Assembly (NCBI RefSeq): GCF_023074075.1 | Contig: NZ_JADPKT010000097.1 | Coordinates: 1 to 64,000, forward strand | Length of the DNA stretch: 64,000 nt | DNA from: Bradyrhizobium sp. 138 | GTDB lineage: Bacteria; Pseudomonadota; Alphaproteobacteria; Rhizobiales; Xanthobacteraceae | Direction of reading: 5' to 3' | Shown here: one piece after another, positions 18,152 to 26,531 of the stretch | Numbering within the stretch: position 1 is the stretch's first letter | How the letters are laid out: each line of letters opens with the position of its first letter | The notes under the pieces: model-generated | Seen by the model: the letters and a program-made list of their open reading frames with translations, nothing else | The model's database searches: none | Told to the model about the DNA's origin: nothing | Translations under genes and position numbers: made by a program

Positions 18152-19336
18152 GTGACTGCACATGATCATAGGTTTATAAGACGCTTTCCACACGGGGAAG
18201 GCGTCCCCCTAGATGCCCTCCGGCAGTGGACCGAAAGTGGGTCCATCGAAGCGGCGCTGGCAGCTATGGCTAACAAGACGGATTTGCCCCATTGGGGATC
18301 AAAGGGCGCGATCAATCGCGCAGGCGCCGCGCTACGTGCGAGGAAGCTAGGTCCGGGCCAGTCGGATATCTTGGAATCGTGGAGGATGGCCCATCGTGAT
18401 GTGATCAACTCGTTTCAGTCACTCTTGCGAGCCAGAGCCAAGAACTTGGATGTGCAGGTGGCGCAGCGATTGAAGCGCCGCTCAACGATTATAGACAAAC
18501 TGTCCCGCCATGACGGAATGCAGCTTGCTCGCATGGACGACGTTGCTGGTTGCCGACTGATATTTCCAAGTATCAAAGCGCTCCACGAATTTCGTTCCAA
18601 GCTCCATCACGCAAAATTCAAACACATTCGCAAAAACGAAAAAAGTAAGTACGATTATATAGAAAGGCCTTCGGATCGCGGCTACCGTGGCATTCATGAC
18701 ATCTACGAACATAGGTCCAAGTCTAAGAAGGGGAATCCGAAGTGCGACGGACTTCTTATTGAGATTCAGTACCGTACCAATGTTCAGCATGCATGGGCAA
18801 CCGCAGTCGAGGTTGTGACCGAGGTAACTGAAAACCAGCCGAAATTTGATCGCGGTGACAGGCGTTACATCGAACTGTTTCGCCTTTCGAGTGAAATGTT
18901 GGCGAGAGCGATTGAAGGTATCCCGCCGCGCTTATTTCCTGATAAGAGCAATAAGCATTTGTATGCGGAATTTGAGGCATTAAATCGCGAAATCGGCGTT
19001 ATGCATATGCTGGTAAACCTAGTCATTAACGATTGGGTCGGTGATCACATAGAAGCGGACCACATCATCTTACGCATCTCTAAAAAAGATGGATTCAAAC
19101 TCTACCAGTTTGATCTGGAATTGGAGGCATCGTCCCGGCTCCTCGAACTTGAGAAAGAATTTCCCGATGACAATATTGTTTTGGTGGGCGCCAGAAACGT
19201 CGAAGAAATGAAATCTGCATTCCGGAATTACTTCAACGACGTGAGAGATTTTCTGAGCATGATGGTGCGAGCATACGAGATACTTGATCCAGAGACACAT
19301 GCCGCAAGGATGGCTGAATATGGTTTGCAAAAATAA
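18152..19336 (+). CDS. Stand-alone RelA/SpoT-type nucleotide pyrophosphokinase (alarmone synthetase-like)
   Basis: A 394-residue protein with one RelA/SpoT synthetase domain at about 85-225. It keeps the motifs RLKRRSTIIDKL (106-117), DDVAGCR (129-135), GYRGIH (177-182), EIQYRT (204-209) and QHAWA (212-216). There is no HD hydrolase, TGS or ACT domain, so it is not the housekeeping Rel. The ~85 N-terminal and ~170 C-terminal residues are unlike known accessory domains that I can name. Expected chemistry is pyrophosphate transfer from ATP to GTP/GDP or, as in toxic members, to another acceptor such as tRNA. The DNA is AT-richer than the neighbours and cytochrome c debris lies on both sides, signs of acquisition. 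No separate antitoxin gene is visible. Confidence 0.8.
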   Translation: MTAHDHRFIRRFPHGEGVPLDALRQWTESGSIEAALAAMANKTDLPHWGSKGAINRAGAALRARKLGPGQSDILESWRMAHRDVINSFQSLLRARAKNLDVQVAQRLKRRSTIIDKLSRHDGMQLARMDDVAGCRLIFPSIKALHEFRSKLHHAKFKHIRKNEKSKYDYIERPSDRGYRGIHDIYEHRSKSKKGNPKCDGLLIEIQYRTNVQHAWATAVEVVTEVTENQPKFDRGDRRYIELFRLSSEMLARAIEGIPPRLFPDKSNKHLYAEFEALNREIGVMHMLVNLVINDWVGDHIEADHIILRISKKDGFKLYQFDLELEASSRLLELEKEFPDDNIVLVGARNVEEMKSAFRNYFNDVRDFLSMMVRAYEILDPETHAARMAEYGLQK

Positions 19337-19346
19337 ACGATTACAA

Positions 19347-19690
19347 GGCGAATGGCCTTGGCAATTGGCATGACAAAGCCCCGGTCGCCGATCTGTCGCT
19401 CGGCCATGCGCAGGGTTACGGCTCGGGCTCGGGTCCGATGGACGAAGAGGTCGGCTACAGCTTAAGCCAGCTCCGCGTCCGAAGATATCAGCAGCATCGT
19501 TGCCTACTTGCGCAGCGTGCCGCCGCAGCCCTCGCCCGACCTGCCGGTCACCACCGCGCCGGCCACAGCCGCCTCGCACAAGGACGGCTTCACGGCGCGC
19601 GCGGCAGAAAAATTTTGGCCAGCTCTGCGCCAGCTGCCACGTCTTGAGCGGTGAGAGGCCGGTCTCGCCGAATGTCTTGCGGGCTACTCT
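19347..19690 (+). pseudogene. Middle fragment of a cytochrome c gene
   Basis: Frameshifted pieces read NGLGNWHDKAPVADLSLGHA, a GYGSGSGPMDEEVGYSLSQL segment, then DISSIVAYLRSVPPQPSPDL, an ATAASHKDGFTARAAEK segment and finally LCASCHVLSGE with one CxxCH haem motif. It belongs upstream of the kind of sequence seen at 17909-18112. At least two frameshifts; non-functional. Confidence 0.7.
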
Positions 19691-19736
19691 GAATGGATTG
19701 AAAATCCGCACCTCTGCTTCAATTCCCAAGAGTTAG

Positions 19737-20106
19737 AGAGCTTTACAGCGACAGAAGATCCTCGCAAAAACATTCAGGACACCCCAGCACTTGATAGAAA
19801 GTGAGAGACCTGACCGCGAAGAATACTGGAAAGCGATGACCGACGGCTCTTTGAGGGGCTCGACGCATTATGCGCGCGTTTAGACAAGTCTAATCCCAAC
19901 TGAATTTGCAGACCAACCAACCGCAGGGATCGCAAAGAATTGGTTTTCCTGATCGGAGTTTTCGAGCTCAAGCAGCAGGGCACGAAGGCAGCGCAACACA
20001 TCTTTCTGATGACAACACGCATTTTAACAGTCTAGAGTAGTGGCGGGATAGGCTTCGTCACGGCAGATACATTATCCCGACTCACCAGTCAGAAGAGGGA
20101 GCAACG
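19737..20106. other. AT-rich stretch with no gene, upstream of the exported-protein cassette
   Basis: About 370 bases without a convincing reading frame. It probably carries the promoter of the cassette that starts at 20107; agagggag just before that start is a good ribosome site. No clear -35/-10 pair or repeat was found. Confidence 0.4.
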
Positions 20107-20526
20107 GTGAATCATTGCCTCAGCTCAAACGAGAGAATGAGGACCTCGGCGGCTCAAGCATTGATCGCTTCGCTTGCGATCTGCGTCTCCCCCGCAGAAG
20201 CATTCGCGCAGACTTACCTCGCCAATCCAAGTGATGCAGTCGGTCAAGGTGAGGGACCTCCAAATTGTCCTCCAGGTACAACTTTTGCGTTACAAACAGC
20301 TCCGACGACCCAAGTAGGAGGAAAGACGATCTGTATCCAGACGGTCGTCCTTGGGAACGATAGAGTTCATCAAGCCATTCAGCAGCAAGTAGAGGCCATG
20401 GCTTCTCACGAACAACGGATCAAAGATTTAATCGCGCAGAACGCGATGCTTCAGAACGACATAAGAATTCTGAGCTCGTCCCTTGACGAGCTAAAAGAGC
20501 GCTTCGGCAAACTAGGCCAAAAGTGA
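20107..20526 (+). CDS. Small exported Cys/coiled-coil protein 1 of the cassette
   Basis: 139 residues from a GTG start preceded by agagggag. Residues 1 to ~35 form a signal peptide (ALIASLAICVSPAEAFAQ). The mature part has a short Gly/Pro/Cys segment (PNCPPGTTF ... GGKTICIQ), likely one disulfide, then a C-terminal coiled coil from about 85 to 136 (IKDLIAQNAMLQNDIRIL). It shares this layout with the proteins at 23557 and 23951. It lies 13 bases before the 983-residue protein, so the two are surely co-transcribed. No known family recognised; function unknown, location periplasmic or outside. Confidence 0.65.
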   Translation: MNHCLSSNERMRTSAAQALIASLAICVSPAEAFAQTYLANPSDAVGQGEGPPNCPPGTTFALQTAPTTQVGGKTICIQTVVLGNDRVHQAIQQQVEAMASHEQRIKDLIAQNAMLQNDIRILSSSLDELKERFGKLGQK

Positions 20527-20539
20527 TGATTGGTGACAC

Positions 20540-23491
20540 ATGCGACAAATTATTGCGACTACAGTTGCATCCTCCTCAGTGATTCGCCGACTACTCTGCA
20601 CAACCGCAATCGCCTCCTATCTCGTTTCACCAGCGAGCGCTGCTGACGAATTGTCGATCGCGCTAGCGGGTATCGAATATGGAGCTTCGGTAGGCAGCCT
20701 TCTTTACACGACCTCTGAAGACAAGCGTAAGATCGAAACAGCGCCCGACGCCTTCAGTAAGCTTGCGCTACGAGTGCAAGCCAAGATCAACGAAGGTAGA
20801 GCATCTTCAAACGTCGTCGCCAGCTACTTCGCAATGCAGACAACGGCGCTGACCTACGCTGCCGCGTTGGATCCCGAACCGTTCTCGAAGGGGACTGCTG
20901 CCGTTGCTGCATGGGGCTCAAAACTTGCGGGTGACGCCATAACGAAGTCCATGCTGGACCAGGCACAAGAGCAGGCTCGCAGCATTTTGGCCCAGGGTCT
21001 AAAGCAAAGCAAACTCAGCAACGATCAGTTACGCGCGATGACGCCCGAGCAACTCCGCGCAAAGGTAGGCGATTTTCAAATCGGTGGCCGCAAGATGCGG
21101 GAGATCCTAGCGGATAATCCACAAGCGCTGTCAATGCTCGAAGCCGAAAGCGTAGACCTTGCAACCAATATCGGCGTCGAGGCCTTGGCTCGAAGTACAG
21201 CCATCGGTGCCGACGTTAACGCAGTAAAGAGTAAGGTTTCTGCGCTGCAAAAAAACCTTAAAGAATATCAAGACGCCATGACGAGTCGTCTGACTACCAT
21301 AGAGAAGGGTCTTGGTGCTGTAGCTGAGAGTGCTCGCGTTGCTCATGTGAAGATCGACGAGCTCAAACAGCAAGTTGGGGCTAATACTGCCGCTATTCAA
21401 AGTCTCGCTGCTGTTTCGTATAGCGGTTGGAGCACGGATCAAAAGCTACAAGCTGTGCAAAGCGGCCTATTTCCGGAAATTACCGGTGAGACGCGAACAA
21501 AGCTCACCGAGTCCCTTAAAGCACAACAGTCATTCGAGTCAGCGGTGGCCAATGTTCAATTGGCAGCGAGTAGCTTTGGTAGTCTAGCTACTATCGCTGG
21601 CAACCTCGGGGTTTCATCAGATGTAGTCCAAAAACTTCAAGGTGCGCAGATAGTCGCCGGGAGCGTCGCAAAGTTCGCGACCGGAGATGTTCTTGGCGGT
21701 GTTGCGGGGTTAACATCTCTCGTAGGGCTAGGCGCTCCTGATGCTGCTGCTCAACGGCATGCGGAGACTATGCAGTATTTGCGGCAGGCATTCGCCCAAG
21801 TAAACAAAAAACTCGACGAGATCATCGATCTCCAAACTAGGACTCTTACGGCAATCGTCACTCTGGCGAAAGCTCAGGAGGAATTTAGGCAACAAGTAAC
21901 CCGCCAACTCGACCGGATAGAACTCACCGTACTCCAGAATCAGCAAATGCTGCAAAGTATCGTCTTGCAACGGTGGAGTGGCTGTTACGCTCTGTTTTAC
22001 GGCTCCACTTTGAACGGACAGTTCTTGATTCCCACTCGGGCCGATCTGGTGAGCTTGCTGAAGACAAACAACTTATCAACGTGGACAGCAGATTGCTATC
22101 GCACCTTCACGACCTTCCTCGACGCGAATGTCAAGCCGGCGAACTGGGCGGGCGATATCATAGCGGCAAACGACTTCCCGACTGAGCAGATTATCGGCGA
22201 CGCCGAGCTACAGAAGGCCATGAAGGCCTATCAATCAGAAAAAGACAGGGCTTATTCGACGGCTCGGGCTTTCTTGCTCCGAGCGCTGCAGGCGCCCGGT
22301 TCTCCGCCGCAGGCTTTAGTACTCGCTCGGCTTATGCAACCCACCGTCGACGTGAATGGGGCGCTAAAACTGAACAACGTTTTGTTCAAAGGGGAAACTG
22401 TTGATCGATTCAACGCATTCAAATGCAACGATGCGGACCTTTTAGCTGCACCTCTTGTCGATCTCCTTTGTGTGGGCGTCCTGTCCCATTCGGCCAAAGC
22501 ACCCGTTAAAGGCCGACTGCAGAATATATTAGGAGCACCGCTTATCGGGCCAAATGCGTTTTGGCTTCTAGATATGGGTGTCAGCCTTTCGACGGTGGTG
22601 GAATTCGCCAATCGCAGTAATGACGGGACTTTCCGGTTTGTCGATCCTGAGCGCTTGACTACATTCGTTTCGACAGGGCCGTCGCCCGAGATGAAAACAG
22701 CTCTCGGTCAAGGCAAAGGCGTTGAATTACTTGGAAAGCTGCGCTGGTTGTCGGATGCTGCTCTTCTGCAACAGTCGCTCATCTACGGAGACTATCTCGC
22801 GCTGCTGATCGAGCAATGTCTGTACGATCCTGAGAAGAAGGCTCTCGTGACAGATCCGCAGGACCCAGAACGTAAGACGCTCGTACAACTTGGCCTTGCC
22901 GCAATGAAGGCAAATCCAGTTCTAGCGCGCAACGTGTTGATGCTAGCCATGAGACATGCTGTTGAGGACCAACAGGGCGGTGCCGCGAAAGCGCAAGCCG
23001 TGTCATACCAGCAAACGTTTTTTGGGCTCGGCTTAAGTGACTACATCAGCGCAGATACTTGTGGAGGGCTTCCGTTCACGAAGCAAAAATTGACGGACAT
23101 GTTCCCGAACTTTGTTTTTGAGTATCGTGCGACGACCGATGACCACAAATCTGGTCGAAAGAAGGACTGCCCGCTCGAGGTAGGCGAGATCATCTCAGAC
23201 GACAAGGCTAGTCCGGGACTAGGCGCGGGCGTTAGCGTAGGTCTCGCCGATTTCTACATCAAAGTTCCATCGCCGATGACGTTGGCTCGCGGCGCGTTCG
23301 AGCAAACGGACGGCCTCCGTCTCGCTCTTGCTTATCGAGACAGAGTTTCACAAGCTTTCCTTGATCGTACAATCGCTGGCACTTTCAAGGCTAGCGTGGC
23401 CGATGCATCGGAACTTCAAAGGGCAGCGCTGGCCTCGCAATTCCTGGGTAAGGCGTGGACCTGGAACGGGCGCGAGAAATCAAAGCAATGA
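20540..23491 (+). CDS. Large exported coiled-coil protein of unknown family (983 aa)
   Basis: A 983-residue protein with a signal peptide (1 to ~34, ending SPASA). The N-terminal half is helical. Coiled coils are predicted by eye at about 225-290 (VKSKVSALQKNLKEYQDAMT) and 405-475 (FAQVNKKLDEIIDLQTRT). Between them is a Gly/Ala-rich, partly hydrophobic stretch at about 335-400 (FATGDVLGGVAGLTSLVGLG). The C-terminal half (480-983) is globular-looking with scattered Cys. This helix / hydrophobic segment / helix layout resembles alpha-helical pore-forming toxins, but I see no sequence match. It is flanked by three small exported proteins and has the AT-richer composition of the island. Weak ribosome site (ggtga) before ATG 20540. 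Confidence 0.7.
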   Translation: MRQIIATTVASSSVIRRLLCTTAIASYLVSPASAADELSIALAGIEYGASVGSLLYTTSEDKRKIETAPDAFSKLALRVQAKINEGRASSNVVASYFAMQTTALTYAAALDPEPFSKGTAAVAAWGSKLAGDAITKSMLDQAQEQARSILAQGLKQSKLSNDQLRAMTPEQLRAKVGDFQIGGRKMREILADNPQALSMLEAESVDLATNIGVEALARSTAIGADVNAVKSKVSALQKNLKEYQDAMTSRLTTIEKGLGAVAESARVAHVKIDELKQQVGANTAAIQSLAAVSYSGWSTDQKLQAVQSGLFPEITGETRTKLTESLKAQQSFESAVANVQLAASSFGSLATIAGNLGVSSDVVQKLQGAQIVAGSVAKFATGDVLGGVAGLTSLVGLGAPDAAAQRHAETMQYLRQAFAQVNKKLDEIIDLQTRTLTAIVTLAKAQEEFRQQVTRQLDRIELTVLQNQQMLQSIVLQRWSGCYALFYGSTLNGQFLIPTRADLVSLLKTNNLSTWTADCYRTFTTFLDANVKPANWAGDIIAANDFPTEQIIGDAELQKAMKAYQSEKDRAYSTARAFLLRALQAPGSPPQALVLARLMQPTVDVNGALKLNNVLFKGETVDRFNAFKCNDADLLAAPLVDLLCVGVLSHSAKAPVKGRLQNILGAPLIGPNAFWLLDMGVSLSTVVEFANRSNDGTFRFVDPERLTTFVSTGPSPEMKTALGQGKGVELLGKLRWLSDAALLQQSLIYGDYLALLIEQCLYDPEKKALVTDPQDPERKTLVQLGLAAMKANPVLARNVLMLAMRHAVEDQQGGAAKAQAVSYQQTFFGLGLSDYISADTCGGLPFTKQKLTDMFPNFVFEYRATTDDHKSGRKKDCPLEVGEIISDDKASPGLGAGVSVGLADFYIKVPSPMTLARGAFEQTDGLRLALAYRDRVSQAFLDRTIAGTFKASVADASELQRAALASQFLGKAWTWNGREKSKQ

Positions 23492-23556
23492 ATCGCTGGA
23501 CGAAAACTTCTGCCAAGTGTGTGTCCGAGGTTCGAGTGAGTTGATGGAGGCGAGCA

Positions 23557-23907
23557 GTGCGTAATCATATAATCGTCGTCACTACGTTGGCGGGACTTTC
23601 TGGTATACATGGCGAAGCGATCGCCGACGAACTTACTTATCTGGGTGCGCAGCAGTATACTAATCGTGACGCATGCAAGCCTGGGGACTTCACCGTATCC
23701 AGCGGATGCGGACCGGTCACGGTCGATAATCGACCACTTTGTATTGCAACGTGCTTGCCCAGCGTCAAAATTGGGGACGATCCGGCCATAAAGCAATTCA
23801 AGGCCCAAACAGACGCCGAAATTGCACAACTCAAGCAGAATCTCAAAACTCTTTCAGAAACAATTGACGCTCTAACCAATCGAGTCGACGATCTAGCCAA
23901 TAGATGA
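23557..23907 (+). CDS. Small exported Cys/coiled-coil protein 2 of the cassette
   Basis: 116 residues from a GTG start with a clear Shine-Dalgarno (gatggaggcg). Signal peptide is about 1-23 (VVTTLAGLSGIHGEAIA). The mature part has four Cys (RDAC, SSGCGP, LCIATC), then a coiled coil at about 78-116 (IAQLKQNLKTLSETIDALTN). Same layout as the proteins at 20107 and 23951. It follows the 983-residue protein by 65 bases. No family recognised. Confidence 0.62.
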   Translation: MRNHIIVVTTLAGLSGIHGEAIADELTYLGAQQYTNRDACKPGDFTVSSGCGPVTVDNRPLCIATCLPSVKIGDDPAIKQFKAQTDAEIAQLKQNLKTLSETIDALTNRVDDLANR

Positions 23908-23950
23908 AGAATTATTGCTTCAGGACGCCTTTATCCATGATGGACCTCCA

Positions 23951-24358
23951 ATGAGTAAGAAAGTCGTTTGCTGTATAGTCGCATTGCTCCACAAGCCCGG
24001 TTTGAGATACGCCGCAGCTGCCGGGTTTTGGATTAGCTGCAGTCTACTCGCTGCGACGCCTCCGGCCTCAGCCCAAAACTCTGTCGCGCTGGTGTCAAGT
24101 GGAGCTGGGAAATGCGGAGGAAACCAACCATGGATCCAGTTTCAAGGTGGCGGTTCGACGTGCATGGAGCTGCGCCCGCTGACCCAAGACATAAATCCAA
24201 TAGTCAGTCAGCTGGAGGACGCTCAGAAGAAGATTCAAGAGCTAACTGTCGAAAAAACATCGTTAGCCAGTCGGACCTCCCTGTTGGAAAATGATGTGAA
24301 AAAGCTTTCAGAAGCTCTCGACGCGCTGTCAGCACGCTTGGACAAAGCTCCTCAATAG
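23951..24358 (+). CDS. Small exported Cys/coiled-coil protein 3 of the cassette
   Basis: 135 residues from ATG 23951, chosen because the basic start MSKKVV leads straight into the signal peptide (~1-42, ending ATPPASAQ). The mature segment has two Cys (GKCGGNQPWIQFQGGGSTCM), then a long coiled coil at about 80-130 (QKKIQELTVEKTSLASRTSL). It resembles the other two small cassette proteins in layout and in the C ... C-hydrophobic pattern. Last gene of the cassette, 43 bases after its neighbour. No family recognised. Confidence 0.62.
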   Translation: MSKKVVCCIVALLHKPGLRYAAAAGFWISCSLLAATPPASAQNSVALVSSGAGKCGGNQPWIQFQGGGSTCMELRPLTQDINPIVSQLEDAQKKIQELTVEKTSLASRTSLLENDVKKLSEALDALSARLDKAPQ

Positions 24359-24517
24359 GTCGTGGCGCAGCGCTGGGATCAAGGTCGTGGTCTTCCAATG
24401 ACCGAAAGGCAGATTTTTGCGGCCGCTGCCCGCGGGGCCCAGCCTAGCGGCGACATCTTGGTCCACGTCTCACGATAGAGGTTGATGTCGCGCGAGTATA
24501 GAGTATAGCTTCGCGCT

Positions 24518-25342
24518 TCAGCTCAACCAGAACTTCGGCGTTGCCGGCTCCAGCCTTCCGCCAACACGAACCGGTGCAATCTTCAGCGCAAGTCCCGTCG
24601 CGTCATCGGTCTCCACCGCGACGCCGCTGAGCGTCGCAGCACCTGCGGCCGGCTCAAATCTCCCCGACGGAATGCCCGACGTAAACCGCCGCAGCGGTTC
24701 TTCCTTCTGCATGCCGATGATGGAATCGTAGTCTCCGGTCATGCCGGCATCGGTCATGTAGGCAGTGCCGCCGTTGAGGATCTGGTGGTCGGCGGTCGGC
24801 ACGTGGGTGTGGGTGCCGACGACGAGGCTGGCGCGGCCGTCGCAGAAGAAGCCGATGCCCTGCTTCTCGCTGCTCGCCTCGCAATGGAAATCGACGACGA
24901 TGGCGTCGGCGGCCACGCCGAGCGGGCAGGCCCCTAACTCGCGCTCCAGCGCCGCGAAGGGATCGTCGAACGGGGTCATGAAGACGCGGCCGAGCGCGTT
25001 GACGACGAGCGCATGCTTGCCGTTCTTGGTCTCGACCAAAGCGGCGCCGCGGCCGGGCGTGCCGCGCGGATAGTTTGCCGGACGCACCAGGCGCTCGGCG
25101 CGCTCGATGAACACCAATGCTTCACGCTGGTCCCAGGAATGGTTGCCGAGCGTCACCGCGTCGGCGCCGGCATCGAGAAACTCCTGATAGATCGCTTCCG
25201 TGATGCCGAAGCCGCCGGCGGAATTCTCGCCGTTGACGACGACGAAATCGAGCGACCAGTCCTTGACCATGCCGGGCAGATATTCGGCGATGGCATTGCG
25301 GCCGCTGCGGCCGACGACATCACCCACGAAGAGAATGCGCAA
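24518..25342 (-). CDS. ymdB: YmdB-family metallophosphoesterase
   Basis: A 274-residue member of the TIGR00282/YmdB family, known as a 2',3'-cyclic nucleotide phosphodiesterase with a di-iron centre. Metal motifs are GDVVGRSGR at the start, NGENSAGGFG, TLGNHSWDQ and GTHTHVPTAD. The length is normal. The start overlaps the end of the upstream 5-formyl-THF cyclo-ligase gene by 23 bases, so the two form an operon with coupled translation. Confidence 0.93.
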   Translation of the reverse strand: MRILFVGDVVGRSGRNAIAEYLPGMVKDWSLDFVVVNGENSAGGFGITEAIYQEFLDAGADAVTLGNHSWDQREALVFIERAERLVRPANYPRGTPGRGAALVETKNGKHALVVNALGRVFMTPFDDPFAALERELGACPLGVAADAIVVDFHCEASSEKQGIGFFCDGRASLVVGTHTHVPTADHQILNGGTAYMTDAGMTGDYDSIIGMQKEEPLRRFTSGIPSGRFEPAAGAATLSGVAVETDDATGLALKIAPVRVGGRLEPATPKFWLS

Positions 25343-25916
25343 CTTCAGAACTCCGGAAATCGAACACGTCGGATTCCGTTAGCACATAATCCAGCGCGAC
25401 GTCGTGCGCCAATGCCGGAACCGCCTTGATCTCCTGCGCTGCAAAAGCAAGCCCGATGCCGACGATATTCTTGGTCTTGCGCAAATGCGCGAAGGTGAAA
25501 TCGTAATGCCCCGCACCGTAGCCGATGCGGTGGCCGAGACGATCGAACGCGGCGAGCGGCGTCAGCATGACGTCGGGGATGACTTCGGCCGCTGCCGGCG
25601 ATGGCTCGGGAATGCCGAGCGGACCGAGCATCAGGCGATCGTTCGGATGGAAGAGACGGAAGATCAGCGATTGGCCGCGTGCGGTGACGCAAGGCAACGC
25701 GAGCTTGGCCCCCTGCTCCGCGAGCCTCGTGAGCAGCGGCATCGGATCGATCTCGCTGCGGATCGGCGAATAGCCGGAGACGATGCTGCCCGGCAGCAGG
25801 TCGAACGGCAGCCCGCGCTTGGCGAGCTTGGCAGCGGCGGCGCTGCGCTTCTTCTCGCTCAGCGCGTCACGTGCCGCGAGGGCTTTGGCACGGAGTTCGG
25901 CTTTCGTATTGGACAT
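25320..25916 (-). CDS. 5-formyltetrahydrofolate cyclo-ligase
   Basis: 198 residues of the MTHFS/YgfA family, which converts 5-formyl-THF to 5,10-methenyl-THF with ATP. N-terminal basic helix AELRAKALAARDAL; ATP/substrate motifs SGYSPIRSEIDP and the RLGHRIGYGAGHYDFTFAHL glycine-rich loop. It lies directly downstream of the 6S RNA gene, with zapA beyond, the order known in many bacteria. Confidence 0.93.
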   Translation of the reverse strand: MSNTKAELRAKALAARDALSEKKRSAAAAKLAKRGLPFDLLPGSIVSGYSPIRSEIDPMPLLTRLAEQGAKLALPCVTARGQSLIFRLFHPNDRLMLGPLGIPEPSPAAAEVIPDVMLTPLAAFDRLGHRIGYGAGHYDFTFAHLRKTKNIVGIGLAFAAQEIKAVPALAHDVALDYVLTESDVFDFRSSEVAHSLRG

Positions 25917-25939
25917 GCGCGTTGGTCCCCCACGTCATC

Positions 25940-26092
25940 ACTCGCCTTGTGCGCCCTTGCGCACTGATGCGGGTGATCCAGTATTCCAGAGGCGGTCGTG
26001 ATTCACACAAAGGCCGCGGCGTACTGGATGCCCGCCCTCGAGCGCCAATGCGCAACCAGGGGAGCACGACACCTGTCGAACTGGCCGCAGTC
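25940..26092. repeat. Probable palindromic intergenic repeat (single copy in window)
   Basis: Arms gtgatccagtattccagag and ggcgtactggatgcccgcc face each other around a central gtgattcacacaaaggc. It resembles the genus-typical intergenic palindromes, but no second copy lies in this window. It sits just beyond the 3' end of the 6S RNA. Confidence 0.45.
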
Positions 26093-26124
26093 GTTCAACA
26101 AGCACAAACCAAGCAAACAAAAGT

Positions 26125-26285
26125 GCGAAGCCGCGGACGCCGTTGAAGCACTCGATCCCGGAGTTCCCTACGAAAGTAGGTGGGCACCATATGTCCGGGC
26201 CCACGGACCCGGCCAGGGACAGTTCCCTAAAGGATCGATAAGGCCCCGGGGATATATGGCTCCTGACGCGCGTCGCAGCCTCGCT
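26125..26285 (-). ncRNA. ssrS: 6S RNA
   Basis: The segment lies between zapA and the 5-formyl-THF cyclo-ligase gene on their strand, the conserved site of 6S RNA. The ends pair as a long closing stem, GCGAGGCTGCGACGC with GCGTCCGCGGCTTCGC (two G-U wobbles, one bulge), at 26270-26284 and 26125-26140. Inner stems TATCGATCC / GGGATCGAG and GGGAACT..CCCTGG / ACTTTCGTAGGGAACTCC enclose an open central region, as expected for the promoter-mimicking bubble that binds sigma-70 RNA polymerase. A T-rich tail (ACTTTTGTTTG) follows the 3' end. Confidence 0.85.
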
Positions 26286-26291
26286 CGGGCA

Positions 26292-26320
26292 ATGTAACAA
26301 CGATACTGACGAATCGCCAG
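26292..26320 (-). promoter_or_regulatory. Probable promoter of 6S RNA
   Basis: On the minus strand CTGGCG (-35, 26315-26320) and TTACAT (-10, 26292-26297) are separated by 17 bases. The predicted start, about 26285, coincides with the first base of the 6S closing stem, an independent agreement. Confidence 0.55.
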
Positions 26321-26343
26321 CCCAACCGGCGGCTTCGTTGTCG

Positions 26344-26491
26344 TCTCCCAGCGGGGAGAGGTCGGATTGGTTTGGCGCGCAATTGCGCGCCTGAGCAATC
26401 CGGGTGAGGGGCCGCGGGATTCAGTGGGACCGTAAGCCCTCACCCGGATCGCATCTTTCGATGCGATCCGACCTCTCCCTTTGGGAGAGGT
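26344..26491. repeat. Palindromic intergenic repeat, family C (copy 1)
   Basis: Left arm ctcccagcggggagaggtcgg, right arm ccgacctctccctttgggagagg; inner arms ggtgaggggcc and gccctcacccgg. It fills the gap after zapA. Related copies are at 33321-33439 and, partial, 55359-55408. Confidence 0.85.
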
Positions 26492-26531
26492 GAAGACCGT
26501 CGCCGGCTCGCACCGCTCGTTCCAACCACCG

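Noticed and set aside
19670..19735. tRNA-like arm (ggattgaaaatcc) near the end of the cytochrome fragment
   Set aside because: The possible anticodon stem gives a 5-base loop rather than 7, and no acceptor or T arm can be paired around it.
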